NCBI GenBank assembly: GCA_903854805.1
Contig: CAINXK010000417.1
Location: forward strand, 1-8,497
Length of the DNA: 8,497 bases
Direction of reading: 5' to 3'
Origin: an uncultured Anaerolineae bacterium
Lineage (GTDB): Bacteria; Chloroflexota; Anaerolineae; Anaerolineales; Villigracilaceae
This document shows positions 4,499 to 8,497 of the stretch, in pieces. A program made the position numbers and the translations under genes. Positions within the stretch are counted from its first letter, which is position 1; every line of letters begins with the position of its first letter. Under the pieces are notes generated by a model. It saw only the letters and a list, made by a program, of their open reading frames with translations. It ran no database searches and was not told where the DNA came from.

Positions 4499-5359
4499 AT
4501 GACCGAGCTTCTTAACGATCTTTTCTTCATCTTCCAGCGCATAAACTGGCTCAGTGTCATCGACATTGTGCTGGTAACATTGGTATTCTTCAGCCTGTTA
4601 TATATCGTCAGAGATACCCAGGCGATGGTGCTCTTGCGCGGAGCCATCTCGCTGATGGTCCTGCTGGCCCTGTTGACCGCACTGGTAGACCTGCCAGCCT
4701 TCTCCTGGCTGGTGCGCACCACCCTGCCAGCACTCCTGCTGGCCATCCCGGTCATCTTCGCCCCCGAAATCCGGCGGGCACTGGAACGCATCGGTCGTGC
4801 CGGCACCTTCATCCGCGGCAACAGCCAGACCGAAGACCTTAAAATCCAGGCAGCCATTCAGGCCATCGTCAGCGCCTCAGCCCGGTTGTCTTCGCGCCAG
4901 CACGGCGCCCTGATCATCATCCAACGCCTGGACAGCCTGGACGAATACGTCAACACCGGCGTGATCATGGATGCGCGCCTGACCCCCGAACTGCTCTTGC
5001 AGGTCTTTTACCCCAACACGCCCCTGCACGATGGGGCCGTCATCATCGATAAAATGCGAGTACTGGCCGGGGCCTGCGTCATGCCACTTTCGGCCAGCGG
5101 CATCCTGGTACGTTCACCCGAACGCCAGATGGGCCTGCGTCACCGCGCCGCACTGGGCATCTCTGAAGCCTCAGATGCCATCGCGGTGGTCGTCTCAGAA
5201 GAGACTGGCTCCATCTCCATCGCCCACGCCGGGCGCTTGATCCGCAGGTTGGACCCGGAACGCCTGGAAAATATTCTCAGCGCTTTTTACCGTCCCGAGC
5301 AGCGCAGCAAAGGCTTCTTCCAGCGCCACTTCCCTTACCTGTTCAAATTGGAAGAATAA
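4499..5359 (+). CDS. cdaA: membrane diadenylate cyclase CdaA (c-di-AMP synthase)
   Basis: CdaA joins two ATP molecules into cyclic di-AMP, a second messenger controlling potassium and osmolyte uptake and cell-wall homeostasis. The N-terminus has three hydrophobic spans (about 19-37, 44-64, 70-88), followed by FAPEIRRALERIGRAG (87-102), which is typical of CdaA and links membrane to enzyme. The DAC domain (about 112-263) has the catalytic PLHDGAVII (175-183, D178-G179-A180) and GLRHRAALGISE (212-223, R214-H215-R216), plus VVSEETGSIS. At 286 residues it has normal length; the stretch between MPLS and GLRHR is about four residues longer than in Firmicute enzymes. The ATG at 4499 gives the expected N-terminus, but no Shine-Dalgarno is visible, so translation may depend on the preceding structure or coupling. 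cdaR follows after 9 bases, the standard cdaA-cdaR arrangement. Confidence 0.95.
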   Translation: MTELLNDLFFIFQRINWLSVIDIVLVTLVFFSLLYIVRDTQAMVLLRGAISLMVLLALLTALVDLPAFSWLVRTTLPALLLAIPVIFAPEIRRALERIGRAGTFIRGNSQTEDLKIQAAIQAIVSASARLSSRQHGALIIIQRLDSLDEYVNTGVIMDARLTPELLLQVFYPNTPLHDGAVIIDKMRVLAGACVMPLSASGILVRSPERQMGLRHRAALGISEASDAIAVVVSEETGSISIAHAGRLIRRLDPERLENILSAFYRPEQRSKGFFQRHFPYLFKLEE

Positions 5360-5368
5360 CTTTTCAAC

Positions 5369-6637
5369 ATGGACTGGTTTTTCCGCAACTTACGCTTGTT
5401 TCTTCTGGCCTTGCTCCTGGCGCTGGCCGTCTGGGTCTCCGCGGTCACTTCCGCCGATCCGGATGAAGTCCGCGATTACCCACAACCTGTGCAGCTCGAG
5501 ATCATCGGCCAGGACCCGGGATTGGTGATCGTCGGCAGTGTGCCGGCCCAGGTCACCATTAGCCTGCGCGCCCCACATTCAGTCTGGGCCCAGCTAACCG
5601 CCAGCCCGAACCAGGTACGCGCCATCCTGGATCTCTCCGGGATGCAATCCGGAATACATGCTCTGGAGATCCAACCCCAGGTATTGGTGCGGCCGGTGCG
5701 CGTAGTCTCCGTCACCCCGAAAAACCTGCAGATCAGCCTGGAACGCCTGGCTACGGCCTCCCTGCCGATCCAACTCGCTTTGCGCGGCGAACCTGCCGTA
5801 GGGTATGAGGCCGGCACATCCAGCCTTGAGCCGCTGGATGCCGTACTCTCCGGGCCACAATCACAGATCCAACGAGTCGCCCAGGTCCAGGTCGATTTGA
5901 GCATTGCCGGCTTACGCCAGGATGTTCAGAGCACCCTGCCGCTGCGTGTTCTGGATGTCAACGGAAATATCGTCAGCGGGCTGACGATTAACCCCGAAAC
6001 CGTTCAGGTTAACCTGCCAATCACCCAGCAAGGCGGCTATCGTGATATCGCCGTCAAGGTGACGGTTCGCGGGCAGCAGGCCGGTGGTTACCGGGTTACT
6101 AATATTTCGGTCTTTCCACCCGTTCTGACGGTTTATTCCAAAAACCCGTCGATCGTCAATGACCTGCCGGGTTATATCGAAACAGAACCGCTTAACTTAA
6201 ATGGAGAATCACAAAACGTTGATATTCGTCTTAAACTCAATCTCCCGCAGGGTATCACCATCGTTGGAGATCAGACCGTCCAGGTGCAAGTTGGGATTGC
6301 CGCCATTGAAGGCAGCCTGAGCCTGAACGGCATCCCCGTCGAAGTGACCGGGCTGGCACCCGGCCTGGAAGCGCACATCTCGCCCGGCCTGGTGGATGTG
6401 ATCCTGACCGGCCCCCTGCCCATTCTGGATAAACTGACCCCCGGCGAGGTGAAATTTGTAGTCGATCTGACCGGCCTGGAAAGCGGCACCCACCAGGCAA
6501 CACCCCAGGCACAGATCCTGATCAAAGATATTCGAGTACAATCCATCAACCCTGGGACGATCGAAGTGATCATTAGCCCAGGTAAAGCGGAAACTCCCAC
6601 GCCAACTCCGACCCCCACGCGGACGCCAGTTCCATAA
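5369..6637 (+). CDS. cdaR: CdaR-like YbbR-domain protein, regulator of CdaA
   Basis: CdaR is a membrane-anchored extracytoplasmic protein that binds CdaA and modulates its cyclase activity; in Firmicutes it is encoded directly after cdaA, as here (9-base gap). Residues 1-28 form an N-terminal anchor (RNLRLFLLALLLALAVWVS), with the short cytoplasmic end and W typical of YbbR proteins. Four YbbR repeats follow at about 40-125, 132-216, 226-308 and 316-402, each with a 'PxxVxVxG/LSGP...V..V...VDLSG...G' type pattern (for example AILDLSGMQSGIH 85-97, VQVDLSIAGLRQDV 173-186, FVVDLTGLESGTH 363-375). The protein ends in a Thr-Pro repeat tail (PTPTPTPTRTPVP), a low-complexity end I associate with exported proteins of Chloroflexota. 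There is no LPXTG or C-terminal membrane anchor. At 422 residues it lies within the family range. The ATG at 5369 is well placed for the membrane anchor although the ribosome site is weak. Confidence 0.9.
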   Translation: MDWFFRNLRLFLLALLLALAVWVSAVTSADPDEVRDYPQPVQLEIIGQDPGLVIVGSVPAQVTISLRAPHSVWAQLTASPNQVRAILDLSGMQSGIHALEIQPQVLVRPVRVVSVTPKNLQISLERLATASLPIQLALRGEPAVGYEAGTSSLEPLDAVLSGPQSQIQRVAQVQVDLSIAGLRQDVQSTLPLRVLDVNGNIVSGLTINPETVQVNLPITQQGGYRDIAVKVTVRGQQAGGYRVTNISVFPPVLTVYSKNPSIVNDLPGYIETEPLNLNGESQNVDIRLKLNLPQGITIVGDQTVQVQVGIAAIEGSLSLNGIPVEVTGLAPGLEAHISPGLVDVILTGPLPILDKLTPGEVKFVVDLTGLESGTHQATPQAQILIKDIRVQSINPGTIEVIISPGKAETPTPTPTPTRTPVP

Positions 6638-6681
6638 TCAGCGTCCCTGCTTTCTCAGTACGAACCACAGGAAACTTTTGA

Positions 6682-8052
6682 ATGCCCAAACCAGTCGTAG
6701 CACTTGTAGGACGCCCCAATGTGGGCAAAAGCACGCTCTTCAACCGGCTTGCCGGAGAACGTCTCGCCATTGTGGACAATACCCCTGGCACTACTCGCGA
6801 CCGCATTTTTGCCGACGCTGAATGGAACGGGATCCAATTCACCATCGTAGATACCGGCGGCATCGACCCCAGCCACGGCGGCAAGACGCCCCTATCGATT
6901 GGCTCATCCGACTTCATCGAAGAGATCCGTAACCAGGCCGGCGTTGCCATTCATGAAGCTGATGTGGTCCTGCTGCTGACCGACGGTCAGACCGGCCCCA
7001 CGCCCGCCGACCATGAGGTTGCCGAGATTCTGCGCCGCCGGCAGAAGATTGTCGATGGACAGCCTTACCCGCCCGTTCTGCTGGTGGTCAACAAATGCGA
7101 AGGCCTGGCCGAACGGGATGCCGCACCGCAGTTCTACGAGCTCGGGCTGGGTGATCCCTATCCCATTTCAGCCGTACACGGCACCGATACCGGCGATTTG
7201 CTGGATGTGCTGGTCAAGACCTTCCCCACTGCAAGCGAGGCCACCGAAGACGACTCGGTCAAAATCGCCATCGTCGGCAAACCTAACGCTGGAAAATCCA
7301 GCCTGCTGAACCGGCTGGTCGGACGTGAGCGCGCCATCGTCAGCCCCATCGCCGGCACCACCCGCGATGCGATCGATACCCGCCTCGAATTTAATGGCAT
7401 GCCAGTTACCCTGATCGATACTGCCGGCATCCGGCGGCGCGGGCGAATTGACCCCGGCGTGGAAAAATACAGCGTGCTGCGGGCTTTCAAAGCCATCGAG
7501 CGCTCCGATGTGGCTCTGCTGATGATCGATGCCGTCGAAGGCATCACCTCGCAGGATGCCCATATCGCCGGCTATATCCTGGATGAGTGGAAAAGCTGCG
7601 TGGTGCTCGTGAATAAATGGGATGCGCTTGAAAAAGATAACTACACCATGGAAAACTTCACCCGCACCATCCGCATCGACCTGAACTTTATGGACTACGT
7701 GCCGATCCTGTTCATCTCTGCCAAAACCGGGCAGCGTGTCGAGCAGGTCATGCCGCTGGCTCTGCAGGTTCAAGAGGAGCGTCTGGCGCGCCTGTCTACA
7801 TCCAAGATCAACGATATCTTGCAAAAAGCCATGGATTATCAGCCGCCGCCTGCTCATGCTGGCGTGCAGCTCAAAATCTATTACGGCACCCAGGTGCGCT
7901 CAGATCCGCCTACCTTTGTGCTGTTCGTCAATAATCCCAAGCTGATGCACTTTTCTTACATGCGCTACCTGGAAAATAGTATCCGCAAGGAATACGGTTT
8001 CCTGGGTACCCCCATCAAACTGGCTGCCAAGGGTCATAACGATAAATCATAG
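6682..8052 (+). CDS. der: ribosome-assembly GTPase Der (EngA)
   Basis: Der is an essential GTPase with two G domains in tandem that acts in maturation of the 50S ribosomal subunit. First G domain: GRPNVGKS (10-17), TPGTTRD (34-40), DTGG (57-60), NKCE (137-140), SAVHG (163-167). Second: GKPNAGKS (199-206), AGTTRD (224-229), DTAG (246-249), NKWD (311-314), SAKTG (346-350). A C-terminal KH-like domain follows (about 355-448). All nucleotide-binding motifs are intact. At 456 residues it is slightly longer than the common ~440; the extra lies in the first G domain after DTGGIDPS (HGGKTPLSIGSSDF region) and before the NKCE motif. ATG 6682 is supported by AGGAAA 7 bases upstream. It begins 44 bases after cdaR and is probably the last gene of the operon, since non-coding repeats follow. 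No T-run terminator is seen after it. Confidence 0.97.
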   Translation: MPKPVVALVGRPNVGKSTLFNRLAGERLAIVDNTPGTTRDRIFADAEWNGIQFTIVDTGGIDPSHGGKTPLSIGSSDFIEEIRNQAGVAIHEADVVLLLTDGQTGPTPADHEVAEILRRRQKIVDGQPYPPVLLVVNKCEGLAERDAAPQFYELGLGDPYPISAVHGTDTGDLLDVLVKTFPTASEATEDDSVKIAIVGKPNAGKSSLLNRLVGRERAIVSPIAGTTRDAIDTRLEFNGMPVTLIDTAGIRRRGRIDPGVEKYSVLRAFKAIERSDVALLMIDAVEGITSQDAHIAGYILDEWKSCVVLVNKWDALEKDNYTMENFTRTIRIDLNFMDYVPILFISAKTGQRVEQVMPLALQVQEERLARLSTSKINDILQKAMDYQPPPAHAGVQLKIYYGTQVRSDPPTFVLFVNNPKLMHFSYMRYLENSIRKEYGFLGTPIKLAAKGHNDKS

Positions 8053-8074
8053 CTGGCAGAGCGCGCAGCATGCA

Positions 8075-8280
8075 GGTTTTTGCTGGGCGGCGTGAGTAAG
8101 TACGGCTGTTGGATGGATGGAACACTCCCAGATAGATGAAATTTTTTGTGGTGATTTGGCGGATAGACTTCCGCCAAATCACCACTTGCGGGGCAGCCCA
8201 CCGATTTTCGCACATTTGGATGCAAGCGGTATGATGGCGTTAAGTGGAACCTGCGGTGCCGGGGAGCAAATCAGCAGGCT
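8075..8280. repeat. tandem repeat unit A (~206 bp)
   Basis: This is the first of two direct copies of a non-coding repeat. Both begin GGTTTTTGCTGGGCGG, contain GGAACACTCCCAGATAGAT (8119 here, 8354 in unit B), then a perfect hairpin. The segment 8148-8225 is identical, over 78 bases, to 8385-8462. The last part (8226-8260) differs at five positions from unit B. No gene is supported here: short minus-strand frames beginning MCENRWAAPQ occur in both copies only because the DNA is repeated. A weak promoter-like pair, TTCGCA with TATGAT 17 bases on, lies near 8208-8236, but unit B has TGTGAT there. Confidence 0.85.
8148..8185. other. perfect hairpin in repeat unit A
   Basis: GTGGTGATTTGGCGGA (8148-8163) is followed by a 6-base loop TAGACT and the exact complement TCCGCCAAATCACCAC (8170-8185). 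It is 95 bases after the der stop. A T-run precedes rather than follows it on the plus strand, so it is not a standard intrinsic terminator on either strand, though a stem this stable could protect the 3' end of the operon mRNA. Confidence 0.9.
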
Positions 8281-8497
8281 GGTTTTTGCTGGGCGGTGAA
8301 TGTTGATCAACGGTTTGCCCGGCCGCGCGAGTAGGTACGACTGTTGGCTGGATGGAACACTCCCAGATAGATAAAATTATTTTTGTGGTGATTTGGCGGA
8401 TAGACTTCCGCCAAATCACCACTTGCGGGGCAGCCCACCGATTTTCGCACATTTGGATGCAATCGGTGTGATGGCCTTGAGTGGAACCTGCTGTGCC
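8281..8497. repeat. tandem repeat unit B (cut by window edge)
   Basis: This is the second copy of the repeat at 8075-8280. It carries about 29 additional bases near 8297-8325 (starting TGAATGTTGATCAACGG) and two more in the T-rich stretch before the hairpin, so its spacing from unit A grows from 206 to 237 bases. It runs to the right edge, and the array may continue beyond it. Confidence 0.8.
8385..8422. other. perfect hairpin in repeat unit B
   Basis: This stem, loop and stem are identical to those of the hairpin in unit A (16 bp stem, loop TAGACT), although the flanking bases have diverged. Identical copies despite flanking change suggest recent spread or selection on the structure. Confidence 0.9.

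Noticed and set aside
6593..6635. Microsatellite-like C/A-rich repeat at the end of cdaR
   Set aside because: It is explained as codons of the Thr-Pro tail of the protein rather than a separate repeat element.
8148..8185. Intrinsic terminator for der
   Set aside because: The stem is strong but the T-run precedes it on the plus strand, and on the minus strand an A-run follows it, so neither strand has the stem-then-U pattern.
8034..8452. Minus-strand frames at 8034-8225 and 8240-8452 sharing the same peptide
   Set aside because: The shared peptide comes from the duplicated DNA; there is no ribosome site, the frames cross perfect hairpins and show no protein-like pattern.
8075..8497. CRISPR array
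   Set aside because: Only two units, far too long and not of constant repeat-spacer form; no cas genes nearby.

Overview
This window looks like a bacterial chromosome segment, most likely from Chloroflexota (Anaerolineae or a close relative). The reasons are a dephospho-CoA kinase carrying a long extra C-terminal domain, a CdaR protein ending in a Thr-Pro repeat tail, a Der GTPase with the longer first G domain I associate with that phylum, and an accessory region full of REP-type repeats with their transposase. The phylum call is inference; no 16S or marker tree is available.

Left part (1-2575, genes all on the minus strand): an accessory island. A toxin-antitoxin pair (VapB-like antitoxin, VapC PIN toxin) is followed by two small genes, one antitoxin-like and one unknown. 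It is preceded by a fragment of a nucleotidyltransferase-like gene. On both sides lies a REP-associated tyrosine transposase (RAYT, Y1/HUH family): an intact copy at 1890-2471 and a frameshifted, edge-truncated copy at 1-233. The two are nearly identical. Three 93-95 bp elements (246-338, 1793-1887, 2481-2575) start with GTAG and end with CTAC, have complementary arms, and sit directly against the transposase ends or a gene end. A fourth, shorter element appears to be embedded in frame inside the transposase gene.

Middle (2694-3292): the RNase P RNA gene (minus strand) and, diverging from it, the promoter of the housekeeping operon. Both promoters match the sigma-70 consensus well with 17 bp spacers. 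The 118 bases between the last REP-like element and rnpB show nothing I can name.

Right part (3293-8052, plus strand): coaE (coenzyme A synthesis, fused to a GNAT-like domain), cdaA (cyclic di-AMP synthase), cdaR (its YbbR-domain partner) and der (ribosome-assembly GTPase). The genes are closely spaced and probably cotranscribed, linking CoA synthesis, c-di-AMP signalling for cell wall and osmotic control, and ribosome assembly.

Right end (8053-8497): no gene. It holds one full and one edge-limited copy of a ~206-237 bp tandem repeat, each with an identical perfect 16-bp-stem hairpin.
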